Positions 11,002 through 21,310 of a DNA stretch of 64,000 bases are shown in pieces (position 1 is the first letter of the stretch; every line of letters begins with the position of its first letter). A program made the position numbers and the translations under genes. This DNA comes from Thelephora terrestris (lineage: Eukaryota; Basidiomycota; Agaricomycetes; Thelephorales; Thelephoraceae). The DNA is taken from assembly GCA_015956445.1 (NCBI GenBank), contig WIUZ02000020.1, forward strand, positions 558,001 to 622,000. The letters are read 5' to 3'. A model generated the notes under the pieces. The model saw only the letters and a program-made list of their open reading frames with translations. It was not told the origin of the DNA and ran no database searches.

Positions 11002-11162
11002 CTCAGTAGTACTTATTAAAATGATTAAGACTTTGTGATGTTTTGTCTTAAAAGTGAATGATTTTTCTCATGAGTTCCTCAATGCCCCCAAGGGGGCAAA
11101 TTTTACTCATAGAGTATTAATCAAAATTATGGGGGGGACTAGGACCCAGCTGACCAGGCACT
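11002..11162. other. Spacer between the copia truncation and the giant inverted repeat
   Basis: The copia frame ends abruptly after KETHVLR. The next 160 bases are AT-rich with a short palindrome GCCCCCAAGGGGGC near 11,083 and a GGGGGGG run near 11,131. I see no gene. Confidence 0.4.
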
Positions 11163-11718
11163 GGTGTTCCCAATTAGGCAGGTGCCGATGGTGTGGATGA
11201 CCTGGGAGAGTGGATTGCTTATATAATGAAAAATAGACTGTGAGAATTTCCGATCAAAATTTTCCCAAAAGGGAAATTTTGATGGCTGATATAAGCAGGT
11301 CATGTGACTGACCAAAAAAGGAAAGTTTTGATGGCTTACATAAGCATCTCAAAAATGTGTTTGAAGGGGTCTTTCCTAAAAAGGAATTTCCTTTTTAGGA
11401 AATATTTGATGGATTACCAAAAAAGGAAAATTTGATGGCTTACATAAGCGACTCAAAAATGATTTTGACAAAAAATCCCAAAAAGGAAATCACCTTTTAG
11501 GAAAGTCTTTCCAAAAAGGGAATTTTTATGGCTTATATAAGCAACTCAGAAATGATTTTGGCAAAAATTACCAAAAAAAGGAAATTTCCTAAAAAGGAAA
11601 TTATGCACTAGAAAATTCGGAAAAATGCCAGAAAAATCCTAAAAATTTCCGAAAAAATTTTCACAGGTCTAGAAAGTGCCCAAAATGGTAAATCAATTCC
11701 AGAAATATTCAAAAAATT

Positions 11719-12197
11719 ACCTTGCTTGCAAGGTTTCTTCGACCCCCCTAAATTATAAGTGCCGCGTCTGTATTACTGAACATATTTACCGTTGAGATGT
11801 TAAAATAATTTACTCAGGCCAACTCCCAGTCTGACTTGAAAAATATATCAGCCGCAGGAGACTCGAAGAATGCGCCTGAACACGCTCACTCGACGCCAAA
11901 TGGCCACCGGATTGAGTATTCAATTGTACTCACCAGAGAAGCAGTAAAAAATAGGATTCATGTACATGTTATGTCTACAAAGGAACACTGCATCGCTTCG
12001 CCTGCATCCTCAACGCGAGACATGCTTGACCCGGCAGTGGCCGCGCGGAAAGAAAATATTGTCCCACGATGGGACGCGATTTTTGATTGGGCCAGATGCA
12101 TCGGGGATGCATGACCCCTGGAGAAATAAAAATAGGGCATAAATTTTGACTTTGAGCAAGCAAGGTTTCTGCCGACGCAAAGTCGGCATTTTTCTAG
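11719..12197. mobile_element. 479 bp insertion in the left arm, Helentron-like ends
   Basis: Absent from the right arm, where the matching point reads AAAATT-GTTTTTCTGG. It starts ACCTTGCTTGC, has the inverse GCAAGCAAGGT at 12,156-12,166, then a hairpin GCCGAC-GCAAA-GTCGGC (12,171-12,187) followed by ATTTTTCTAG and a host TT. A subterminal hairpin followed by CTAG and insertion next to T is the hallmark of Helitron/Helentron 3' ends. The interior has a 92-codon open frame (11,836-12,114) that I do not recognise. Confidence 0.5.
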
Positions 12198-12439
12198 TTG
12201 TTTTTCTGGCTGGAAAAATCAGGAAAAAATCCGAAAAAATTCCCAAAAATTCCAGAATATAGATAAATATTTTATTATTTATTTAAAATTTGCAAATTTT
12301 TTTGGTCCATTGAATAGCCCATAATTCCAATATTAATGTATTTTTTGCCCAAAAAATAAAAATAAAAATAGGAAAATACAAATATATCTATAACATTCAT
12401 TACACCATGAAGTAAAGACCAGTTTGTGGTCATAAACCA

Positions 12440-12690
12440 GCCCTAAACCTAGTCCTGGACCTAACCTAACCTAACCTAGCCTAGCCTAACCCTAACCCTA
12501 ACCCTAACCTAGACCTAAACCTACACCTAACCTAACCTAACCCCAAACCTAACCTGCTCTAAACCCAGCCTCCCCTAAACCTAACCTAGCACCAAACCTA
12601 AACCTAAACCTAACCTGCCCTAAACCTAACTCTGACCTGGCCTAGTTCGGTCTTATCTTATCTTATCTTATCTATCTTATCCTGTCTTAC
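12440..12690. repeat. CCTAAC / CCTAAA telomere-like repeats and TTATC microsatellite (left arm)
   Basis: Mirror image of the tract at 13,790-14,150. It contains a short run of perfect CCCTAA units near 12,485-12,505 inside otherwise degenerate 5-7 bp units. Confidence 0.8.
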
Positions 12691-13395
12691 CTACCCTAGA
12701 CCAAACCTAACCTGACATAGTCAACTTAACCTAGTCCACCACAGATCACCCAACCTAACCTAAAGTGGTCCACCTGACCCAGACTGATGCAGCTTGAGTT
12801 TATCTCTTCTAATCAGCTGTTATCTTATCTGGCCTTAATCTAAATACCCTAGCTAACCAACATTTAACCCAACCTCACCTGGCTCACCAGCAAGTAACTG
12901 GACTACAGGAACACACTGTGAGCTGCACTATCCCATATCCTGTATCCAACTGTCACTCAAACACAAGAATTGTGGTGGACCTACAAGTTAGTGGACCCAT
13001 AAGCCCACAGACCCACAAGTATAGGCTGCTCACTCAGTGGAGACATTTGTTATCCAACCTCACCCATGTACCACCCTCACCCTGGATTCTGTGCCAGACC
13101 ACAACTTCACCATGGCTCAAGTTCAACCACCTGGCTGAACCCATGTACAATCAGGTCTACAAATCCATGGATCCATAACCAACAGTCTATCAACCTGACT
13201 TGCAGGTTCAGCCAGGTGGTTGAACTTGAGCCATGGTGAAGTTGTGGTCTGGCACAGAATCCAGGGTGAGGGTGGTACATGGGTGAGGTTGGATAACAAA
13301 TGTCTCCACTGAGTGAGCAGCCTATACTTGTGGGTCTGTGGGCTTATGGGTCCACTAACTTGTAGGTCCACCACAGTTCTTGTGTTTGAGTGACA

Positions 13396-13566
13396 CATCA
13401 GTGAAATTTGCGATCACTTTTTGCTTTTTGCACTTATTTGCGCTTATTCCTGTGCTAATTTTTCGGGCGCTAAAATACCCTGGCTTAAATAAGTGTCACT
13501 TATTCACTTATTGGCACTTATTTGCACTTATTTTCACTTATTTGATGAAATCCAGGTTGACTGATG
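13396..13566. mobile_element. 171 bp CATCAG...CTGATG MITE-like insertion in the right arm
   Basis: The ends are CATCAGT and ACTGATG, with duplication CA (13,394-13,395 and 13,567-13,568). The left arm at the mirror position reads CAACTGTCACTCAAAC without interruption. The interior is made of CACTTATT repeats. Same terminal motif and nearly the same length as 1963-2134. Confidence 0.75.
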
Positions 13567-13799
13567 CAGTTGGATACAGGATATGGGATAGTGCAGCTCA
13601 CAGTGTGTTCCTGTAGTCCAGTTACTTGCTGGTGAGCCAGGTGAAGTTGGGTTAGATGTTGGTTAGCTACGGTATTTGGATTAAGGCCAGATAAGATTAC
13701 AGCTGATTAGAAGAGATAAACTCAAGTTGTATCAGTCTAGGTCAGGTGAACCACTTTAGGTTAGGTTGGGTGATCAGTGGTGGACCAGGCTAAGTTGAC

Positions 13800-13844
13800 T
13801 ATGTCAGGTTAGGTTGGGTCTAGGGTAGGTAAAACAGGATAAGA

Positions 13845-13875
<31 letters not shown>

Positions 13876-14150
13876 AGATAAGATAAGATAAGATAAGATA
13901 AGATAAGACAAGGCTGAACTAGGCCAGGTCAGAGTTAGGTTTAGGGCAGGTTAGGTTTAGGTGTAGGTTTAGGTTTAGGTTTAGGTTTAGGTTTGGTGCT
14001 AGGTTAGGTTTAGGGCAGGCTGGGTTTAGAGCAGGTTAGGTTTGGGGTTAGGTTAGGTTAGGTGTAGGTTTAGGTCTAGGTTAGGGTTAGGGTTAGGGTT
14101 AGGGTTAGGCTAGGTTAGGTTAGGTTAGGTTAGGTCCAGGACTAGGTTTA
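13800..14150. repeat. GATAA microsatellite and TTAGGT / TTTAGG telomere-like repeats (right arm)
   Basis: About fourteen AGATA units (13,840-13,911) are followed by degenerate telomere-like units, with about four consecutive GGGTTA units near 14,084-14,108. Internal part of the giant inverted repeat. Confidence 0.8.
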
Positions 14151-15179
14151 GGGCTGGTTTATGACCACAAACTGGTCTGTACTTCATGATATAATGAATA
14201 TTATGGATATATTTGTATTTTCCTATTTTGATTTATTTTTTTGGGATTTTTATGAATTTTTTGGGCAAAAAATATATTAATATTGCAATTATGGGCTATT
14301 CAATGGACCAAAAAAATTGAAATAATTTTTATAAAATATTTATCTATATTCTGGAATTTTTCATGATTTTTCCAGCCAGAAAAACAATTTTCTGGATATT
14401 TCTGGGAGTAATTTACCATTTTGGGCACTTTTTAGACCTGTGGGAATTTTTTCGGTATTTTTTACGATTTTTCTGGCATATAATTTCCTTTTTAAGAAAT
14501 TTCCTTTTTTGGTAATTTTTGCCAAAATCATTTTTGAGTTGCTCATGTAAGCCATCAAAATTTCTTTTTCTGGAAACTCTTTCCCAAAAAGGAAATTTCC
14601 TTTTTCGGTAATTTTTGTGAAAAGCATTTTTGAGCTGCTTATGTAAGCCATCAAAATTTCCTAAAAAGAATTTCCTTTTTAAGAAAGACCCCTCCAAAAG
14701 CAATTTTGAGACGCTTATGTAAGCCATCAAAACTTTCCTTTTTTGGACGGTCACATGACCTGATTACATAAGCAACACCCACTTTTTTCAGTCACATGAC
14801 CTGCTTATGTCAGCCATCAAAATTTCCTCTTTGGAAAATTCAATGCCAAAATCATTTTCAAGTCGCTTATGTAAGCCATCAAAAATTTCCTTTTTTGGTC
14901 AGTCACATGATCTGCTTACATCGGCAACTCCCACTTTTTTCAGTCACCTGACCTGCTTATATTAGCCATCAAAACTTCCTTTTTTGGAAAAATCACATGA
15001 CTCACTTATATAAGCACACCCAGTCACTTGGTGCTACCACATTGTCGGCTCCTGCCTAATCAGGAGTACCGAGCAGCTGGTATTGCAACTGCCACAGGCA
15101 GCATTGCAATGCCATTGAGCATTGTAATCGCTACGAGTTAAAGTATTACAATTTTACGAGATCTGGCAGTAAATTGTAC

Positions 15180-15421
15180 ACAATTATGATAAGGACTACT
15201 GGGAACTGAAGGGTCACTCCATCCGCATTGGCTCCACACTAGAGTATCTCCTACGAGGCCTCCCTTTTGATGTCATGAAGGTGAAAGGGTGTTGGAATAG
15301 CGACGCCTTTCACAAATACATCCGTGATCGCGCGAAGGTCCTCGCGCCATACATGCAATCTTCTCCCCCCGATACAAACGACCAATTCATTCGAATCGCA
15401 ATCCCTTCCACACGCAGTTAA
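15180..15421 (+). pseudogene. C-terminal remnant of a tyrosine recombinase
   Basis: An uninterrupted frame of about 72 codons ends at TAA 15,419-15,421. It contains ELKGHSIRIGSTLEYLLRG, then VKGCWNSDAFHKYIRD and APYMQ. The GHSxRxG box followed about 35 residues later by a W..DAF..Y segment is the C-terminal signature of tyrosine recombinases: the HxxR box and then the nucleophilic Tyr in FHKYIRD. Recombinases of this kind belong to Crypton-like and DIRS-like elements, which are common in Agaricomycetes. The N-terminal part with the first catalytic Arg is absent upstream, because the giant inverted repeat ends at 15,070. A fragment, not a functional gene. Confidence 0.65.
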
Positions 15422-15660
15422 GGTAAGCCCGGTTCAAGCGACTAGGACTTGGGTTGAGCTCAGCTCATGCATCAATTTCTCCTAGAACGCAGGAGCAGCT
15501 GATCTCCCCCTAGTCCACATCACCTGGTCTGAAGGCCCTTCAGGCTTTCACCCAACATCTTACAAACCGCATCTCGTACTGTCTTGTATAGACTCTATTT
15601 TCGCGATTTACAGTCTACTGAAGATTATTGAACTTGATCACCGCAGAGTGATTTGCAAAG
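15422..15660. other. Gap without a recognisable gene
   Basis: About 240 bases between the recombinase remnant and the truncated LTR; likely the 3' flank of the recombinase element. No open frame or repeat is recognised. Confidence 0.4.
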
Positions 15661-16058
15661 TCTATTGTTGTCACAACTATACAGTGTGACTGATGCAGGG
15701 TCCATGCGGCGGCTTAAGGCACACGTGCGTCATACCGATTGATCGGATCACTGATGTGATACTGTCCCTTTGGGTCACTTATTCAGCGCTCTCCATCAGC
15801 AAAAGGGAAATCAACTTATTTTTCCCACCAGCCAAATCTGACAGATTTTGCAGTATAAATGGCAGGGCACTTAGGACATAAACTTATAGAAGTTAGAAAA
15901 TAAGTCTAAAGGTTATGGAAAAGGCAAAAAAAGTCGGAAAAGGCTGAAAAAAGTCTGAAAAAAGTAAAATTCCATGTTGCTGATGCTCCGGCATCGGCTC
16001 TTGCACGAAGCGGTGGAGCCGGTTGACCCGTTGCCGGGCACAGACCTCCGGTTCAACA
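15661..16058 (-). mobile_element. Truncated copia LTR interrupted by a MITE
   Basis: Homology to the other LTRs starts at about TTGTCACAACTATACAGTGTGACTG and runs to the terminal GGTTCAACA at 16,058, with the first 150 or so bases of the LTR missing. A 192 bp insertion lies at 15,794-15,985. No target duplication is visible because one end is lost. Confidence 0.8.
15794..15985. mobile_element. 192 bp CATCAG...CTGATG MITE-like insertion in the LTR
   Basis: The ends are CATCAGCAA and TTGCTGATG. The flanks are CTC on both sides (15,791-15,793 and 15,986-15,988); removal restores the LTR sequence GCGCTCTCCGGCATCGG. The interior is purine-rich (AAAAGTC, AAAGGC repeats). Third member of the family at 1963 and 13,396. 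Confidence 0.7.
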
Positions 16059-16420
16059 TAGACCTGTTAATATAGTCCTTCCTGGCTGGTTGGTGCATAT
16101 AGGGGTGTTGGGCACGCCGCTATGTGTATTTGGAACCATACTAACTTAAGTATTGGACTTCAGTCAGCGCTTGTTGATCATGTAATGGGGAAAAGGTGGC
16201 TTCCCGCAGATCGTTGGCCACATTCGACTTCTATCATGTACTAGTAGATGTAAGGATGATTGATACCTCGTCCACCCATACTTTGCCGGTCAGACCTTCA
16301 GCTTCAGGGCTCATCAAGCGATCCCCGATGACACTTGTGGCTGAGAGGGTTTCAGGCTACCATTCATGGGCCTGGGCAAGGCCCTTTCCCTCCAACTATT
16401 ACCAAAGCAGAAACCAGGAG
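16059..16420. other. Gap between LTR copies, no recognised gene
   Basis: About 360 bases of mixed composition that end in ACCAGGAG, the last five of which are the copia target duplication. The 76- and 64-codon frames here have no recognisable domain. This is pre-insertion sequence continuous with 28,441 onward. Confidence 0.4.
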
Positions 16421-16773
16421 TGTTGAGCAGGTAGAGTATATTCTATACTACTACATGGTGTACTCTAGTCCTTACCTGAGAGGGGAAGATATAGTAGTGC
16501 AAGTGGGAGAGAGAGAGAGAAGCGATTGATTGATCTATTTACACATGAGGGGTATATATATCTTATCTACTCTATTGTCGTCACAACTGTATGGCGTGAC
16601 TGATGCAGGGTCCGTGTGGTGGCTTAAGGCACACGCGCGTCATACCGATCGATTGGATCACTGATGTGATACCGCCCCTTTGGGTCGCTTATTCAGCGCT
16701 CTCCGGCATCGGCTCTCGCACGAGGCGGTGGAGCCGGTTGACCCGTTGCCGGGCATAGACCTCCGGTTCAACA
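16421..16773 (-). repeat. 3' LTR of the copia element
   Basis: 353 bp, TG...CA ends, preceded on the coding strand by a polypurine tract. Contains an AGAGAGAGAG run and TATATATC, which may be the core promoter region. Confidence 0.95.
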
Positions 16774-17255
16774 CTCCCCCTTACTAAGTACAACTCCCTG
16801 TATAACTTCATTGGCGGGAATTGGACTGTAGTAAGTTGGAGGTATATGCTCAGAAGAATTCGAGGCCGAAGGCATCTCTGAATTTTCTAAGCTTGACGAC
16901 TCCAAGGTTCTTTGTTAGAAGGTCCGCGGGATTGTCATCTCCGGGAATGAAATACACGACCACTCGTCCGTCATTGATGACTTCTCGGATGTAGTGGTAG
17001 CGGATGTCGATATGCTTTGACCTCTTTTCAGTGACCAGGTTCGAGGCGATAAAGATCGAGCCTTGATTATCTCCGCAGATTGGGATGGCTTTAAGGTCAT
17101 AGCCAAGCTCCCCCAGAAGGGTATGCATCCAGACTACTTGGCAGCTACAATCAGAGAGCGCCATGTATTCAGCCTCAGTGGACGACAGCGCAATGGTTTT
17201 TTGCGCTCTTGAGGTCCATGAGATAAGTCCTTTTGCCATCCGGACAGAGCCCATT

Positions 17256-17605
17256 CAGCTACTTTTTCCCCATGACCCATGGACCGTACGGTGTGACAAA
17301 ATCCCATGACCCATGGGCCATACGTCGCCGTACGACAGGTACAAATCCCCATGACCCATGGACCGTACGATGGTGTGTGGGCCCCATGACCCATGGGTTG
17401 TACGATGCCGTACGGTGGTATGCCCTACCCATGACCCATGGGTCGTACGGCGCCGTACGGGGGTTTGCCCTACCCATGACCCATGGAGCGTACGGCGCCG
17501 TACAGTGGTATGCCCTACCCATGACCCATGGACTGTACGGCACCATACGACAGTATGCCCTGCCCATGACCCATGGGTCGTACAGTGCCGTACGGTGGAT
17601 TACCT
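17256..17605. repeat. Left minisatellite array (terminal inverted repeat)
   Basis: Eight units with CCATGACCCATGG and variants of GTACGGCGCCGTAC, in inverted orientation to the array at 22,633-23,190. Confidence 0.9.
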
Positions 17606-19235
17606 TGAAAAAAAATTTAATGGATTACCTAATAAGGAACTATATGATGGATTACCTAAAAAAGAAATATTTGATGAATTACCTAAAAAGAAAATATTTG
17701 ATGCATTACCTAAAAAGGAAATATTTGATGAATTACCTAAAAAGGAAATATTTGATGGATTACCTAAAAAGAAAAATTTGCTTGACTGCCTAAAAGAGAA
17801 ATAGTTGATGGATTACCTAAAAAGGAAATATCTGATTGATTCTGGAAAACAGCAACATCCTAACCTAACCTCAAGGCACTGCCAGGTCAGGAATCCATTC
17901 ACCTCTTGCATTATTTTTCTGTTTGTAGTCCTGACTAACCCAAAGTGGTTAAGCTAACATCATCCAATCTAACCTAACCTAACCCTGACCTAACCCTAAC
18001 CCAACCCTCACCTAACCTAACCTAACCTAACCTAACCTAACCCAACCTGAAATAGCCAATCTAACCCATTTCAACCTAACCTAACCTGCAGTGGTCTATC
18101 CAACCTGACTATAGCTTTGCCTAAGCTGACCCATGACAAACAAGTCCTAACTTAAACTTGACCTTGCCTAGCACACCAACATGTATCATGGGTTACAGGA
18201 ATGCAGTGCAAAGTGCATACCCCTTGGGGGACCTCCACCTGTATTTAGCCATAAGCTGGCTATCACTTGAACACACCTACTAAGCTGGACCTACCAGTTG
18301 GTGGACCTGCAAGCCAAAAGGTCCTTGGACTGGTATTCCATAAAAGATCCTGCCACTCAATTACCACCAACCACATTCACAAAACATCTCTTGCCCAGGC
18401 CAAAACTCAGCAACAACTCAAATTTACCTACCTGAACAGACCCAGAATCCAGCTGGGTGTGTTCCTCCACATTACAGGCCCACGGACCTATAGACTTATG
18501 AATTAATGAGTCCACTGGGTCATAGGTTCAGCCAGGTGGATTGGCTTTATTTGTCATCAAGTTAATATCTGGTACAAGAGAGGTGAATATGGTTGGGTGG
18601 CAGGCACAGCTTGTGGAATATAGTCCATGGACCTGTTGGCTTGCAGGTCTACCAACTGGTAGGTCCAGCTTAGTAGGTGTGTTCAAGTGATAGCCAGCTT
18701 ATGGCTAAATACAGGTGGAGGTCCCCCAAGGGGTATGCACTTTGCACTGCATTCCTGTAACCCATGATACATGTTGGTGTGCTAGGCAAGGTCAAGTTTA
18801 AGTTAGGACTTGTTTGTCATGGGTCAGCTTAGGCAAAGCTATAGTCAGGTTGGATAGACCACTGCAGGTTAGGTTAGGTTGAAATGGGTTAGATTGGCTA
18901 TTTCAGGTTGGGTTAGGTTAGGTTAGGTTAGGTTAGGTTAGGTTAGGTTAGGTTAGGTTAGGTTAGATTGGATGATGTTAGCTTAACCACTTTGGGTTAG
19001 TCAGGACTACAAACAGAAAAATAATGCAAGAGGTGAATGGATTCCTGACCTGGCAGTGCCTTGAGGTTAGGTTAGGATGTTGCTGTTTTCCAGAATCAAT
19101 CAGATATTTCCTTTTTAGGTAATCCATCAAATATTTCTTTTTTGGGGAGATCCATCAAATCTTTCCTTTTTAGGTAATTCATCAAACATTTCTTCTTTAG
19201 GTAATCCATTAAATATTCTTTTCGAGGTAATCCAC
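17606..19235. repeat. 1.6 kb long inverted repeat with 29 bp tandem repeats at both ends
   Basis: The outer ends are tandem copies of GGATTACCTAAAAAGGAAATATTTGAT (17,606-17,845 and inverted at 19,098-19,235). Further in come matching blocks: GAAAACAGCAACATCCTAACC, CCTAACCT telomere-like repeats (about 17,960-18,050 versus 18,905-18,965) and a unique block (CACACCAACATGTATCATGGG versus its reverse complement at 18,760-18,785). The arms lose similarity toward the centre near 18.35-18.59 kb. No protein is recognised. Confidence 0.8.
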
Positions 19236-19344
19236 CGTATGGCACTGTACAACCCATGGGTCATGGGCAAGGCATTCCACTGTACAGCGCCGTATGGTCC
19301 ATGGGTCATGGGTAGGGCATACTGTCGTACGGCGCCGTATGCTC
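19236..19344. repeat. Right minisatellite array, first part (interrupted by the TG...CA element)
   Basis: Two and a half units (GTATGGCACTGTACAACCCATG..., GGTAGGGCATACTGTCGTACGGCGCCGTATGCTC). The array stops at CATGG and resumes after the TG...CA element at 22,633. Confidence 0.85.
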
Positions 19345-19516
19345 CATGGTGTCAGGAACATGGTATTTTTAAACTTTTTATAACACGCTCTTTCTGCGAA
19401 CTCTTCTTACCAATTCTTATGTTTGAATGCTTCACACCAATCATTCGAAACACACACACACGCATACTATTCCCAGCGAATCCACAACGAGCTATACAAG
19501 TGCTTATACTACGTCC

Positions 19517-21310
19517 TCAAAAGTCGACTCTATCTACGGCAGGTCTAAAGGTCACCAAATGTCCATCCCGGAGATCGTAGTGCTGGCCCCTCCTCGCTAG
19601 GACCTCCCCGAACATGGCGTCACCATCCTCGGCACTCAGTTGAACGACTAGTTCAAGCCGATAGGAAGAGACTCCTTCGAGCGGACCGATCAGCCTCCCA
19701 GATGTCACCGAACTGCGGAACACCTGGTCCCACATCTCCATCACCGGGTGACTGCTCGACAGTACTATCGACGTAGTCGGCAAGCGACCCTCCGTCTCCC
19801 TCGTCGGACCCCTGGGTGGGATCCTGTCTTGCGAGGCGAAGCTGGTGTCGGAGTTGGATCTCGGACTCGACCTGTCGGTAAGGACGGTGGACCCGATATC
19901 GGAATCCTCGCTCCTCACCTCGACCAGATTGGTCACCATCTGACTCGACTGGTCGAGGGTAGGGGTTAGCCGATGGAGCCATGCGATGAGCAGGACGGCG
20001 TCGAGAGCACTTGCAGCGTTGCCCCTTAGTCACCGGACGTACCTCGGCGACCCTCGGAGCATCTTCAGCTCGGTCAACCTCCATGACCTCGTCCTCGATC
20101 TTCACCAACTGATGGATCGGTTGCAAGACGCAACGCCCACAGTTCTCCTTGTCGGATGCGGCCAATGTAGAAGCCGGAGCCGGAGTCGGAACGGGAACCG
20201 CGTTCTCGATCGGAGGCGTCGCATAGGACGACGGGTTAGGCGATGGGAGTACCACCTCGTCGGCGTACTCCAACTCGAACGGAACGTCGGCAGTCCCCTC
20301 ACCAACCAATTTGGGACCCTCTTTGCAGTTGCAGGTCTTGTCCTGCAAGGACTCGACCTGCGCCGTCAACACCGCCACCACGTTCTCGAGTTCTTCGGTC
20401 TAGGAAATGTCAGCTTCCATCATTTTAAGCAATGATGAAAGAGGCATTACCTTTTCATCCCTCCTGGCCAACGCTCCCTTAATGTTATTGTCCCTAACCT
20501 TCAACCCGGCGATCAACTCCTGATGGTTGGCGACCATTGCCTCCAACGCCTCGTTCGTCCCCTGCTGGAAGGCGGCCAAGGTCTCCTTCATCTGAAGACC
20601 CTCCGCCGACAGACGAAGGACGTCTGCTTTCGCCTCCTTCACCTCACGCTCCAAACGTTCAACCTAGGCAGTCTGATTAGTCGAGAGTCATACTCGAATA
20701 TTCAGACGGAAAACCTACCCGGCTTTCCCCCTCCCGAACGAGCGACCACAAAAGGCTAGTGGAAGCGGTGGCATGGCGGACGGCCCGAGGAACGGTCGCT
20801 CCGTGCTCCAACAGGTCCTGATCGTAGATTCCCCTCTGCAGGGTGTACCAGAGCTCCTTCTTGATCGGATGCTCCAACTCTCCGAACCTACCCCTCATCT
20901 GGAAAGCCACCTTCTCGGCAATGATCGTGCGGACCCAGAGCTCATCGTCCCAGGTCAGCCCCACCAAATGAGGCATCGTCTCCCTGAGACGTTCGGCGTC
21001 CACTTCCGTGACGACCTGCAAGAGCTAGAAGCCGTTAGCTGGACATCAACGCCCAAAAGAACGTTCCTCTACCTAGAGGAAGGCGTTAGTGCTAGCACAG
21101 AAAGCTCTAGGTCTCCCCCATACCTGGTCATCCGTGGTATAGGGAGTCCCAGCCGCACAAGCATAGGTCTTGCGAGCGGCGGCACGACGGTCGATGCGAG
21201 AAATGGTGGAGATACCATTGGCGACTTTGTAGGTATGGTTGTTGGGGAAGGACATGTTTTGGTAAGATGATGGGGAAGTTGCTGGTGTTGCTGATCAAGG
21301 ATGGCTCCAA
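19517..21310 (-). CDS. Coiled-coil, acidic/Pro-rich protein of the TG...CA element (Gag-like?)
   Basis: Several minus-strand coding segments in one order: a short N-terminal piece (KVANGISTISRIDRRAAARK, about 21,073-21,255); a segment with VVTEVDAERLRETMPHLVGL and WVRTIIAEKVAFQMRGRF (20,677-21,021); a coiled coil EREVKEAKADVLRLSAEGL (20,400-20,654); then a Pro/Ala/Asp-rich segment with charged repeats (19,653-20,381) and a tail with LVVQLSAEDGDAMFGEVLARRGQHYDLRDGH (to 19,517). The segments look like exons because splice-like gaps separate them and the coiled-coil boundary is conserved in the copy at 2780-3316. No reverse transcriptase, protease or zinc knuckle is seen, so a role in particle formation is only a guess. 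Whether it is intact is uncertain. Confidence 0.45.

Larger units (their letters stand above)
11163..15070. mobile_element. Giant 3.9 kb long-inverted-repeat (foldback) element
   Basis: The left arm (11,163-13,140) and right arm (13,205-15,070) are inverted repeats around a 64 bp spacer (13,141-13,204). The innermost pair is CCACCTGGCTGAAC / GTTCAGCCAGGTGG; the outermost is GATTAGGCAGG-type sequence next to GGTGTTCC / GGAGTACC. From outside in, each arm has: repeats of GCTTATATAAGC and CCTTTTTAGGAAA; an AT-rich block; GACCACAAAC; telomere-like repeats; a GATAA microsatellite; and a unique block around CTGGACTACAGGAACACA. Each arm carries one private insertion (11,719-12,197 left; 13,396-13,566 right), which shows that the arms were already paired before those insertions. 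No transposase is encoded. Confidence 0.85.

Noticed and set aside
12171-12193. Rho-independent-like terminator (hairpin plus T run)
   Set aside because: Eukaryotic context; better explained as the subterminal hairpin of a Helentron-like insertion.
12918-13398. Two mirrored frames of 86 and 91 codons with nearly the same protein
   Set aside because: They are the two arms of the giant inverted repeat read on opposite strands, not a gene pair.
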